Origin: Ditylenchus dipsaci
Lineage: Eukaryota > Nematoda > Chromadorea > Rhabditida > Anguinidae
NCBI GenBank assembly: GCA_004194705.1
Contig: SADC01001025.1
Span: 372,001-436,000 of the forward strand
Length of the DNA stretch: 64,000 bases
Reading direction: 5' to 3'
This document shows positions 12,219 to 22,656 of the stretch, piece after piece. The notes beneath the pieces were generated by a model. That model did no database searches, was not told the origin of the DNA, and worked only from the letters and a program-made list of their open reading frames with translations. A program made the translations under genes and the position numbers. Numbering within the stretch: position 1 is the first letter of the stretch; every line of letters begins with the position of its first letter.

Positions 12219-13255
12219 CACAAGGGAGGGACCTTGACTGTGACCTGGCGGAACTTCGATGACAATTTTTTTCTGCTTATTCTTGTAAAGCGTGCCCGAG
12301 TTACTGAGAAATCTGGCTATCCAGCTCTGAAGGTGCACAAAATATGGTACACGGGTCACTTAAATTTCTAAAAACACCTCGATACCTATATCATGGTTTT
12401 CGATAACTGACCCATGGACCATGGGTCATTCCCAACATTTTTGTTAGCTTTCAGAGGTGAGGAGCCAAATTCACATGGGATTTGGGCACGCTCTACAAGA
12501 ATACGCGCATAAAAAAAATTCACCGAAAAAGCCCTAGGTCACAGTCAGGGTCCCTCCCTTGTGACATATAGATGCTCAAAGTCGAGGAGGGCGTATAATA
12601 AGAGACAATCCGTTATTTGTCACCAAGAATTGTAAAAGCCCTTTCGGCTTACAAAGGAGGGACCCTGACTGTGACCTGGGGAAACTTCGATGAATTTTTT
12701 TTCTGCGTATTATTGTAGAGCGTGCCCAAGCTCCTGAAAAAATGTGGCTCCCCAGCTCTGAAGGTCCGCAAAATGTGGTAGAAGGGTCCAGGGCCGCAAC
12801 TTCAACTTTCTCAAGGGGGGGGGGTAATTAGCCTATTTTTGCCTATTTTTTCAGCCAAGGGGGGGGGGGGTAAAATAGATGTAAAGGGGGGGGGGTAAGT
12901 TTTTCTCGCTCCTTCGAGGCGGCCGCAGGCCATTTTTTTTTCTGCTGCAGGCCGCCTCGAAGGCCGCAGGGCGCCGCGAAGGTGGGGTTACTCCTATGAT
13001 TTACCCCTATGACCACCCCTTCCCCAAATTGCGGCCCTGGAAGGGTCACTCGAAGTTCTAAAAACACCTCAATACCATATCATGGTTTTTCATAGCTGAC
13101 CCTTGGGACATGGGTCATCCATAAAATTTTTATTGAGTTTCAGAGGTGGGGAGCCAAATTCACACGCGATTTGGGCACGCTCTACAAGAATAAGCGCATA
13201 TAAAAATTCATCGAAAAAACCCCAGGTTACAGTCAGGGTCCCTTTCTTGTTAATA
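12219..13255. repeat. Two adjacent AGGGACC-TGACTGTGACC foldback MITEs with poly-G insert
   Basis: Copy one spans about 12219-12565 and copy two about 12650-13255. Both have ends of the type GGAGGGACCTTGACTGTGAC and the inverse GTCACAGTCAGGGTCCCTCC. Copy two is interrupted near 12795-13045 by a GC-rich inverted stretch with several runs of eight or more G (12818-12900), flanked by GGGCCGCAA/TTGCGGCCC. A single arm of the same family occurs near 54825-54940. Confidence 0.65.
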
Positions 13256-13395
13256 ACCTTGACACGAGATTTTTTCGTATCCAAAATCTCTATGAAGCAT
13301 AGGTTTTGTTGACAATGATTGTAAATTTACTTGACCTACTCCTGCAAAAGGCACGCTTTTTGTTTACAGCAAGCATTTTTTATGTTAAAATAAAG

Positions 13396-13630
13396 TTAAA
13401 GGACCATGCTCAGGGTGGTCTGGTGTTCCCCCGCCAATTCAAAATTTTTCCTAATCGATGGATTTCTGTAACTTAACTTAACTTGGTTTCTAACAAAACA
13501 AGATCTAGAATTTAATTTTAGGTGTACTTTCATTAGAAACCAAGTTAAAAAATCCGAACAAGAAGATCAATGATTAGGAAAATTTTTTGAATTGGCGCTA
13601 CCAGACTACCGTGAGCATGGTCCTTTAAAA
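13396..13630. repeat. Foldback MITE, 'TTTCTAACAAAACA' family
   Basis: Ends TTAAAGGACCATGCTCAGGG and the inverse TGAGCATGGTCCTTTAA, with the core TTTCTAACAAAACAAGA and its inverse. Same family as the copies at 2990, 8171, 30852 and 37490. Confidence 0.75.
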
Positions 13631-13684
13631 ATTTCTTGACAGAAAGACTGCAGAGAGGGAGCATGATATTTATAAACAATAAGA

Positions 13685-13935
13685 GGACCTATCCCTCAAT
13701 GGGGGGGGGGGTGGTTCGCGTTGGTCCCCCTTGTTGTTTTTTTTTGTAAGTTTTTAGGCCAAGGCTCAGGCAAAAGTAGGCTAGTGTATGTTAGGACGAA
13801 CTTAAACATGAGTCTAAAATAAGTTTAAGTCCGTCTTAACATACGCTGGCGAACCCTTGCCTAAGCCTAAGCCTAAAAAATCACAAAAAACAGGGGGACC
13901 AAGGCAAAAAAAATTTCACATTGAGGCCCAATAAG
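13685..13935. repeat. GGACCAAGG foldback MITE, second copy
   Basis: Ends CCTATCCCTCAATGGGGGG and an inverse CATTGAGGCCCAATAAG, with the central CTAAGCCTAAGCCTAAAAA (three TTAGGC words in reverse). Confidence 0.6.
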
Positions 13936-13939
13936 ATAC

Positions 13940-15670
13940 TATTTGCAATGTTTTGCCTTTTTTCGTTGTTAATGAACACCGGACAGCCGGCGAAAACTTA
14001 TGTTTAACTGACTAGATACCGTTCGAATTAAAAAAAAAAGTTCTTACTATGCCTAAATATGTGTTGAAAATTTTCGAGCAAAAAATATGAAAAAAAACAT
14101 TGAAAAAATGTGTGAATAAATGAAGTCATCAGTTTGAAACCAAAAATCATTCAGAAAATTTTTTTCGCTGTAAGTTTACTTTTTTTTCTGTCAATTCGCC
14201 TATTTTATTTTGACGTGAAAACTCGTTTTACAGCAAGAAAAAACTTGCGACAAAAAAAATTTTACGGCGAAAAAGTCTTTTTGCGATAAGAAAAAAGTTT
14301 GCGCATTCAGAAATCAGTGAATAAGTTCTGCCACCAAAAAAATTGGCAGCAATTAATTTGGCGGCAGACGTCATATGTTTAACAGAAAATTTAAAAAATG
14401 TGGCAGCAAAATTAAATATTTTGGCAGTATATAAAAAACCGCCTAATTTAATTGTTAGCGAACATCCTGCACTTTTAGTTCTTTTTTACAAAAAAAACCT
14501 ATTCTATCAGTTTTCCAGCCAGTATTTAGCTGTTCCACACCGCTTTGTTTTAATAAAATTTACAAAGTTCAGCAAGCTTAACTTGTCAGTGAGTTCACTA
14601 ACTATTGCCTACCAAGGTTAGGAGCCTTCTGCTCCAACTGCACCACAACTTTTGCCCTGCACCCATTATTTATTGAAAAACAATTTATTTTCTTCTAACC
14701 CATTGCCCTCGGCAGGCAAATACACACCAAAAGGGCAGTAGCCAGTTGGCTGGATTAATGCCCTCTTGCTACTACTCAACTTTCTTCCAACATATTATTT
14801 TTTGTTTCTTATTACTACCTACTGTTCCTGTTTTTGTCTATTATACACCAAACCTTTTTTCTTAATTTTTTTAAAATTTCAGTGGTGTGCACTAATGTAA
14901 TTAGTCAAAGCAGGCTTTCATGCTTTTTCTATTGCTAATTCACTTCTGGTCTGCCAGTGCTAAACAAGTTTCTGCTCATTAGCCGCATCTGTATTTGACC
15001 TAGACTGTGACTTGGAATTTGAAGGATATAGTAAGTAATTTAACCGAGCACTACGGCGTCAACCCCGTCAAAAACCAGCTCTGGGCAGCAATCAGAAGCC
15101 AATGCTGAAGGTCATGGGGGAAGTGGTAGAAGGTGGTGATGTTCTCTTTCTTAACTATTTGTATACTACGGTCGAATCTCGATTCAACCGACACATTTTT
15201 AGGCTGAATTTGGCTAAACTTAAAATAAAATTATTATTACTGCCTCCTTATTTGAAGTACAACTTTTTCGAGCAATTTTCCCAAGAAATTGGGAAAATCG
15301 ATATTTTCGTTAAGTGTACCCGGGAAAATTCCTGTTATTACAAACTTCATCATATTTGCTACAATTTTGCACTTTACAGAGACAAGAACGGTAAATAAAT
15401 ATTTTAGAAAATCCCCGGGAAAATTGCTCGAAAAAGTTGAATTTTCCCAGCATCACCCAACCCTAGGTGCGATGATTTTACGTACACTTGATGTTGGTCC
15501 CTAGTATTAAGGTAAAAGAGCATACCCCTCGGCAGTGTAAATATTTCAAAAGGTGGATACCAAATCAATTTCAAAAAAATTATTTTGAATCTCAAAATTT
15601 TCGAGTATTTTCTTAGGAATAAGCAATAAAAACACGTTCAAAGCTGAACAGCCTCTGTTTATAAATAAGA
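13940..15670. other. Region upstream of the Di-Ras gene; 5' exon not located
   Basis: No protein-coding exon could be established. The start codon of the Di-Ras gene must lie upstream of 15676, because its first recognised exon opens with a TTTCAG acceptor and has no in-frame ATG. A C-rich transcribed-looking stretch lies at 14610-14790. A possible small exon with ATGCTGAAG lies at about 15100, but its donor is weak. 15240-15445 is a small foldback whose arms carry CAATTTTCCC(A/G)-type words, inverted. Confidence 0.4.
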
Positions 15671-15675
15671 TTTCA

Positions 15676-18600
15676 GGAAGAAGGTGACGCTTTCTTCTAC
15701 CCCTACCCCTCCACCATCATCTCCAGCACCTACTGGGTCTGGTGTCCCTTTGCAACCCGATCAGTCGGCTGCCGCTGCTGCCAGTGCCGATTATAAAGTA
15801 GCTGTGTTCGGTGCAGGCGGAGTGGGCAAATCTTCTATTGTGCTAAGATTTATTAAAAATACTTTTAGTAAGGCTTATTATCTTACTTGTATATGTAAAA
15901 CTGTTCACTTTTCTCACCTCTTATTTAGTGAATGAATATGTGCCTACCGTAGAAGACACTTATACTCAGGTAATCTAACTTTAAAATCATAAAACAGTAA
16001 GCTATGAATTTGATCCAGACAAATAGCACTTAAAAAAGATACTGTATTTCCTCTAACTGGACGACCTCCTGAATTTAGAAAGGGTAATCTTTTTTTTTGG
16101 GACAAATATACTTTTTTTTGGGGCAAATTTACTTTTTTTGGGGCAAATATACTTTTTTTTGGGGCAAATATACTTTTTTTGGGGCAAATTTATTTTTTTT
16201 TCGGGCAAATATACTTTTTCTTGGGGCACAATTTTTTTTTTGGGGCAAATAAATTTTTTTTTTGGGGGCAACTTCTCTTAAAAGAAATGTACTTTTTTGT
16301 CGGAAGAAAGATGCTAATTTCAGGTGAAATTTCTGTTTTTCACACATTTTATACCGAAATAGTTCACCTTTTGCATTTTTTAGTAAGACTTTTATTTTTT
16401 ATATCAATTATTCTCAACCATTTGAAATGTCACATTGAAAGCTTAACATTGCATATTAAAACCCAAAAAACCTGGAAGCTAGATAATTAAATAATGATCA
16501 CCGTAGTTATTCTAATGGAAACCCTCTCCTTATTAGTAACCCCGCTGAAAAAACAGTGCACCATTGGTCAGTGCGTCCAGAATACCAGGTTTTCAATAGT
16601 TTTCGGAAGATAATGAAAAGAGGTTTTTCAGACACCAGCACTTTTTCGAGAAATCAGCAGCAAAATTTACCGGGAAGCTTTTTATTTAAAAGAAAAAGTA
16701 CGCCCAAGAGTGGTGAACATTCTTAATACTAGAGTGTATGTGATTGGAATGCAAAGCAGCACCTCAGAAGCTGATATCAATTCAATGTACGATGCTTACT
16801 CGCAAAAAACTTTTGAAACTTGGAGTGAATACAAAAAATACGAAATAGTATTTGTATAGTGGAGCCATCTCCAAGATGGCCTGCGCATTATCGCTGCAAC
16901 TGCAGTCAAGGTTCAAAAAACAGCACTGCAAACATAGTGTAATGATTATGTGCCAACTAAAACTAGCTAGCTACCCAGTCTCAGCAACTCAGCTGCCTCT
17001 TACTCATAAGCAAAAGCCAGGTCGTCCAAAGACGAAGATGACCCTTGCTTTGCAAAGATAATTCAAAAAAAGATATCACAAATTATTAGCTGTTTTGAAT
17101 TTCTTTTAAATGAAAAGCTTCCCGGTAAATTTTGCTGCTGATTTCTAATAAAAAAAATAAAAGTCTTACTAAAAAATGCAAAAGGTGAACTATTTCGGTA
17201 TAAAATGTGTGAAAAACAGAAATTTCACCTGAAATTATCATCTTTCTTCCGACAAAAAAAGTACATTTCTTTCAGAAAAGTTGCCCCCAAAAAAAGTTTA
17301 TTTGCCCGAAAAAAAATAAATTTGCCCCAAAAAAAAAGTATATTTGCCCCAAAAAAAAAGATTACCCATTTAAAAAACGTGTTTGTGGCATTGTGTTTTT
17401 GGCCCATTTTTTGACAGGCAAAACTTTTCCTGTGCCTGAAACCATAGTACGAATCTGTCCTTATTTTTGAATGATGGCCTTAAAATTAGCTGTTGTGTTG
17501 TTGGCGAAAAGGAATTCATTACAAGAAATTGCCTTGCGCAACTTGTTTTACTAGATGAGAGTAAAACATAGCGCATTTGTTAACAACAATTAAAATTAAA
17601 AAATCAGAACAGAATAAGAACTAGTGCTGTAGATTTGCTCAAACCCAATACCCAATACAATATTTTTGACCATTTTTGAACCCAATACCAATACCCAATA
17701 TTTCAAAACGGACCCACCCAATACCCCAATACAATATTTTAGGCCATTTCAAAACCCAATCCCAATACCCAATATTATATCGGATCCTAATAAATTGGCC
17801 CAATACCCAATTATTTTCAAAAAGCGATGACTTTACAGCATTTATTTACGGTTAACAGAAACAGTAGTATTCTAACAGACCAATTTTAACAACGGAAGAT
17901 TTTTGTTCAAAAAACTCAGGCGCTCTGCTGTTTCTGGATCCAAGCTTGATCTTCTATAATCGTAGACGTCCCGAGCCACGGAGAAAAGTTGTTCACTGGG
18001 TTGACTTGTTGCTAGTGTTGCAACCTCAACCCTGCTCTTCCGTTTGTCCCTCATCGCTGAACATGTGGCTATGACGACCAAGGAATGATTCCGACCGCTT
18101 AGTAGAAGGAGAATGGGAGTCTAAAAAAGATCTAGTTGGACGATTAAAAGGTTTGAAGTCCCATAATTGCTCTGTTTGACCACTTGCTGTCATTCATTGC
18201 ACCGGACATTGGTCTGCGACAGCTTTGTGAATAGCAATTGATCGCCTTCTTCGCGTTCGATCTCAATCTTCCAAAGTGAGCTCAATTTCTAAAACAAAAA
18301 GCGTAGACCGATAGAGAGCGACCGAACAAAACATTAGCTAATTGAAATTGTGAGTGATAAGTATGTTCTGCTTCCTCTAATCGCGCAAGAACAAATATTA
18401 TTTTAAAAAGAACTACAAATAGTCACAACTTTTTGTTGAAGACCCAATACCAATACCCAATATTTTTCACAACCCAATCCAATACCCAATATTTCAATAA
18501 GTACACACCCAATATCCCAATACAATATTTTTGACCTAAATCAGACCCAATACACCCAATACCCAATACCAATATATTGGGTTGTCATCAGCACTAATAA

Positions 18601-21600
18601 GAACCCTGGCTAAACACTTTTTCTTGTCGTCAAAGAGTTTATTTATTCAAAAAATTTACTTGTCAAGACAAGCGACATAATGAAATTTCAGCATGCAGCC
18701 CAAAATTATGTGGCTTGCTAAAAACCTTTGCGGTGGCAAAAAAAAGTATTTTGGCTACAAAAATGTGATTTTGCGACAAAAAGAAGTTTTGGCTCTTTTT
18801 AATTTCTTCTCCTAGGCAAGTTACCACTCGTTTTGTAGCTCATCCCAATCTAGGTGGTAATTTGTCTGAGAGTGGTGACGGTGAAAAGAGCTTTAGGTAA
18901 TCACTTGCAACCAAAAGAATGTGGTCAAATCTGTATGCACTCTTCATGTAATTGATACAACTGGCAGTCACCAATTCCCGGCCATGCAAAGGCTATCCAT
19001 ATCCAAGGGACATGCATTTATAATTGTTTACTCGGTGACGTCGCGCCAAAGTTTAGAAGAACTAGCGCCAATCCTATTGACATTGAAGGAGGTGAAAGGC
19101 GACCAAATGATGGATGTGCCTATTATGTTAGTAGGCAATAAAAAGGATGAGGCTCAGGTCAGTCAAACTATCTGTAAGAATATCCCTCCCACTATTTTTC
19201 AAAACTTGAAAAAATTATGGCCAGCAGTATTCCCAAAAAAGAAATATGACTAACCATTTTAGCCACCTTAGTATATAGCCTATACTAATCCACGTCTCCA
19301 AAAAGTAGAGACAGAAAGATGGCATCCAACGATACTCGTGAACGAGACTTTTGGCCAAAATTTTGATCGAGACCGATACCGAGACTTTCAAAATTTTCCC
19401 AACGAGACCCAGAACGAGACTCGGTCTCGGTTGAGACCCGGTGCCAAGACAAAAAGACCAATCTTTTGGATTTTTTCCAATATTTTTTTTTAAAATTTTT
19501 TACTTCTCATAATCATATGAAACAAAGACATTTTTGCTCACACATGCATTGAGGGCAAATATCCTTTTGAATTTTTATCAATATATGGGCCCTATCCCCA
19601 ATGGTGTAATCACCCTTTTTAGTCCCATGGGTCGCTTTCCTCTACTAGGTACCTCTGTTTTTATGACTTTTTAAGCTACGGCTCAGAAAATGGTTGCTCA
19701 GAGCATGTTAGGGCGGATTTACACATCTTAGACTCATATTTGAGCCCGTCATAATAGGCAAAACCTTACCTCTATTAGAACATTTACGGTAATACTTATC
19801 TAAAATTAGGATAGTTCAGAACCAAACGCAACCACTTTTCAACCACTTCTTGCAACTACTTTAGTTTACAAAACGAAAATTTCTTTGCGCAAAAAGTCGA
19901 AACAGGACAGAATTGTTGACAAAAGGCGAAAAAATATTTTTTTTCCTTTTTTTTGAAATGCATAACCTAGGCTTGGCCGAAAACGAGACCGAGACTTTTC
20001 AAAATTTCTCAACCAGACCCGGGTACGAGACTTTTTGACCAAAATTGGACCCAACGAGACCGCGTCTCATTTCTGTCTCTACCAAAAAGATCAGAATGTA
20101 AATATGTAAATGGCCGGTTTGGCGACTTTCGATGTCTTGATTTTTAGGCTTAGGCTCTTGTTGATTTTTTTTAATAAAGTACATTTTGGTCAATTTTCGT
20201 ACGGAAGGGCCAAAAAAGCACCTAATTTTTTTCAAAGCAAAATACGCTATTATACTTTTGTCTAATTTTTGATTATTTGCGCTAAAAAAGTTGAAATTTA
20301 TAGAAAAGAGAAGTTTCAAGTGAAACTGGTGCTAAACTGGCAGAGCGTTGGGGCTGTGGCTTTATTGAGACAAGTGCCAAAAATAATGAGAACATTACTG
20401 AGTACGTTTCTTAACACTCCAAGATTCGATTGTGGGGCCGGAGTGTGGGGCCTTCTCCCGGAATCACGTTTAAACCACTCCTATGGCGAAAAAACATTCT
20501 TAGAACGATAGAAAACATGTTTTTAGGATTGGAAAAGCACTTTTTGAGAAAAAAATTCGACCCACAGTGGGTCGAAAAGAACTTGCAAAGAAAAAATTGG
20601 AAAAATTTGCACAGAAAAAATTTGCAAATAAACAGAATCAAAAAAATAATAATTTGAAAGTTTGACCATAGTATAGAATACCTCCCCCCCCCAATTTTTC
20701 CTTCTAAAACTTAAGTAAAGACTACCAAAATTTATGTCTCAGACCCCGGAAAATATGCGTAAACTCTTTATTAGTCACAACTTCCGTACGCTGGCCTACC
20801 CCAAGCGGCTTGAGCCAAGCCTAAGGGCTGAGCCTAAACTTGTTGCTTGCAAGGGTAGTTACAGCGATTTTGAAAAGATTTGAAGGGGGGGGGTATTCTA
20901 TACAAGCGCCGAAAGTTTTTTGACTTGAAATAATATTTCTACCAGACAAGCCCGCTATTTTGACACCAGATTCGTGTTCAGCGTAATTGATTTGCACAGG
21001 AAACTGCCCTAAAACTTTATAAGTTGTTGTCAAATTTCGAATTCCGCTTAAGACAATAAGTATTCAAATTAACGAAAAATTCAATGTTTGAATATTTATT
21101 GTCTTAAGCATAATTCGAAATTTGACAACAACTTATAAAGTGTCAGGGCTGTTCCTTATGCAAATCAACCACGCTGAACACAAATCCGGTAAAAAAAGTG
21201 AAGGGTTTGTCTAGTAGAAAAAATATTTTACGTCAAAAGAATTTTTAAATTATTTTTTTATATTGTTTGTTTGCAAATTTTCTCTGTTATTTTATTACAA
21301 AATGTACAGACTAAAATCAACGCTTCATGCAGTTTTTTATAGGCTTCCATATGGTGTATTCAGTTTTATGAAATCAAAACTCTGTAAAAGGTTATACACA
21401 GTTTTTCAAAAAAAAAGACAGATTTTAAGAAAATGACCTTTTCTAAACCTTTTAATTTTTGGATAAAGAATATAAGCCACCTAGATCTTTACGATACTGC
21501 ATTTGAAAGCTGAGATCCAGGGCTATCTTTTGAGCATAAATTTAAAAAAAATGGTCGTTTATCAATGAGATTTAGAGACTTTTATCCACAAAAAACAGTC

Positions 21601-21959
21601 TTCATGTCTAAAGTTTTAAAATGGCTGGTTCGACAGTCAGAACGTCCAGTTGCAGAAATTGACCGGCCCTATGGTGTTTAGCATTAAAAATAAGTTTCAT
21701 CCTACCATTTACCACAATCGAGTGTTGGAGTGTTAATTATATATTATTTATTTTTCCTGTATAAAACTTTATTTGCAGACTTTTTCAAAGCTTGCTAGCC
21801 CTAGAGAAAAAGAGACATTTAACACTTCTCGTCGCACAAGAAGAAGATGAGAAAACAAATAGTCGCAAAAATTATGCTCGCTTATGTAGAAAAGTATATT
21901 GTGTTTTACGTCAAATTTTTAATAAAGTCAAATTTTTATTACTTTTTACGGGCTTTTGA
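15676..21959 (+). CDS. Di-Ras family small GTPase (five exons, 5' end incomplete)
   Basis: Exons 15676-15867, 15929-15969, 18918-19157, 20304-20401 and 21779-21959 join in phase. A Thr/Ser/Pro/Ala-rich N-terminal tail precedes the GTPase core: P-loop GAGGVGKSS, switch [10 protein letters not shown], switch [26 protein letters not shown] base-recognition loop and ETSAK. DTTGSH in place of the usual DTAGQE is the Di-Ras hallmark: the residue at the Ras Gln61 position is Ser, and known family members hydrolyse GTP poorly and sit largely GTP-bound at the plasma membrane. The C-terminal exon reads [20 protein letters not shown], matching the family, but then runs to TGA without a clear CaaX prenylation box. 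A further exon may be missed, since donor-like GTATAT follows NYARLCRK and an AATAAA lies at 21921. Introns 2 and 3 hold three large transposons. The nematode orthologue is known as drn-1. Confidence 0.9.
16082..17367. mobile_element. Foldback transposon with GGGGCAAATATACTTTTTTT arms
   Basis: Ends GGGTAATCTTTTTTTTTGGG and inverse; both arms are arrays of (G)GGGCAAATATAC(T)n words. Flanking 9-mers ATTTAGAAA (16073-16081) and ATTTAAAAA (17368-17376) differ by one base, consistent with a 9-bp duplication as made by Mutator-like elements. A second inverted pair (GCAGCAAAATTTACCGGGAA) surrounds the centre. There the plus strand reads [20 protein letters not shown] to a TAG at about 16858, possibly the tail of a transposase or captured exon. 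It lies in intron 2 of the Di-Ras gene. Confidence 0.78.
17622..18596. mobile_element. hAT-type transposon with CCCAATA-word arms
   Basis: Ends TAGTGCTGTAGATTTG and the inverse ...CATCAGCACTA, flanked by a perfect 8-bp duplication ATAAGAAC (17614-17621 and 18597-18604). Both arms consist of many CCCAATACC(C)AATATTTT words in opposite orientation. The interior encodes a hAT dimerisation fragment on the minus strand. It lies in intron 2 of the Di-Ras gene. Confidence 0.9.
17872..18081 (-). pseudogene. hAT transposase C-terminal dimerisation fragment
   Basis: The minus-strand frame contains [20 protein letters not shown] followed by [20 protein letters not shown]. This is the typical hAT C-terminal dimerisation block (S.. 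SE..FS.a......Rr..L.pe..e.L.fl..Nl). The catalytic core and BED finger are absent, so the element is an internally deleted, non-autonomous copy. Confidence 0.85.
19306..20081. mobile_element. hAT-like element with CGAGAC words, MITE nested inside
   Basis: Ends TAGAGACAGAAA and inverse, with a perfect 8-bp duplication CCAAAAAG (19298-19305 and 20082-20089). Both sides carry many CGAGAC(C) words. Unlike the other elements here, these are mostly in the same orientation. A nested MITE with TTAGGC-like and CCTAACATGCTC words occupies about 19590-19770. No transposase seen. It lies in intron 3 of the Di-Ras gene. Confidence 0.82.
20667..20915. repeat. Poly-C/poly-G MITE with TTAGGC words
   Basis: Ends AGTATAGAATACCTCCCCC and inverse GGGGGTATTCTATACAAG; the interior has CCAAGCCTAAGGGCTGAGCC. 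Same family as 2152-2384 and 9188-9432. Confidence 0.75.
20915..21235. repeat. Long palindrome in the last Di-Ras intron
   Basis: Arms meet near 21070: CTTTATAAGTTGTTGTCAAA on the left and its inverse on the right. They extend out to CTTGAAATAATATTTCTACCAG and a diverged inverse. No coding content. Confidence 0.7.
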
Positions 21960-22656
21960 AAAGGGTATTACACAAAAACAAAAGCGGGAGACCAGCAGTG
22001 CTTTTCTTATTAAAAAGTAGCTTTTTGAATTTTCCTGATAATTTTAAAAAGTAGTATGAAGTATTCAATACCAGGCTTGATGCGAAACAAGTGAAAAACA
22101 CAATGATTTAAAAAAAATTTATGGGCCCGACTTTATTTGCGGTGTCGCACACAAGCATGCTCTTTTTAATAACAGTTTTTTAGTGTTTCTACTGCTATTT
22201 GAGCATTTTTAACGAAAAAAAAAATTCTCGCGAAAAAATTGTTCCGCGGACTTAAGCTTACATTTCGTGTTACTTTGGGGGTTCCCAGGCAATTCGTTTT
22301 TGTGAAATGATTATCTTAACACAAAAATGCTTAAAGATATCTAGAAACATCATAGAAAAAGAAAGGGACCATCATTGACTTTTTTCGAAGTACTTGGCCT
22401 CGGGGGTTTTGGTCGAATGGGTACAAAAAAGGATATTTGCTACGAAAAATTTGCCAACTAAAAATTCCATAAAAATTAACATTTTTACCAGCTATCGCAA
22501 AACCATACAAAACTAGAATTGAAGAAGATAAATACATGACCATGATTATAGATTATTTTCTTGGAGTGACTCAAAAACGAGATTTGATTTTCTTTTTTGA
22601 TCAATTTGCGCAACCGTTGCTCTTCTTTTGCTCCGATCAGTATTGAAGAAATTTTA

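Noticed and set aside
12033..12371. 112-codon plus-strand frame
   Set aside because: It runs from one MITE into another; the ends of both families lie inside it.
16053..16347. Lys/Pro-rich PKKK frames on the minus strand
   Set aside because: They come from the GGGGCAAATATAC(T)n arm of the foldback element; the other arm produces the same words.
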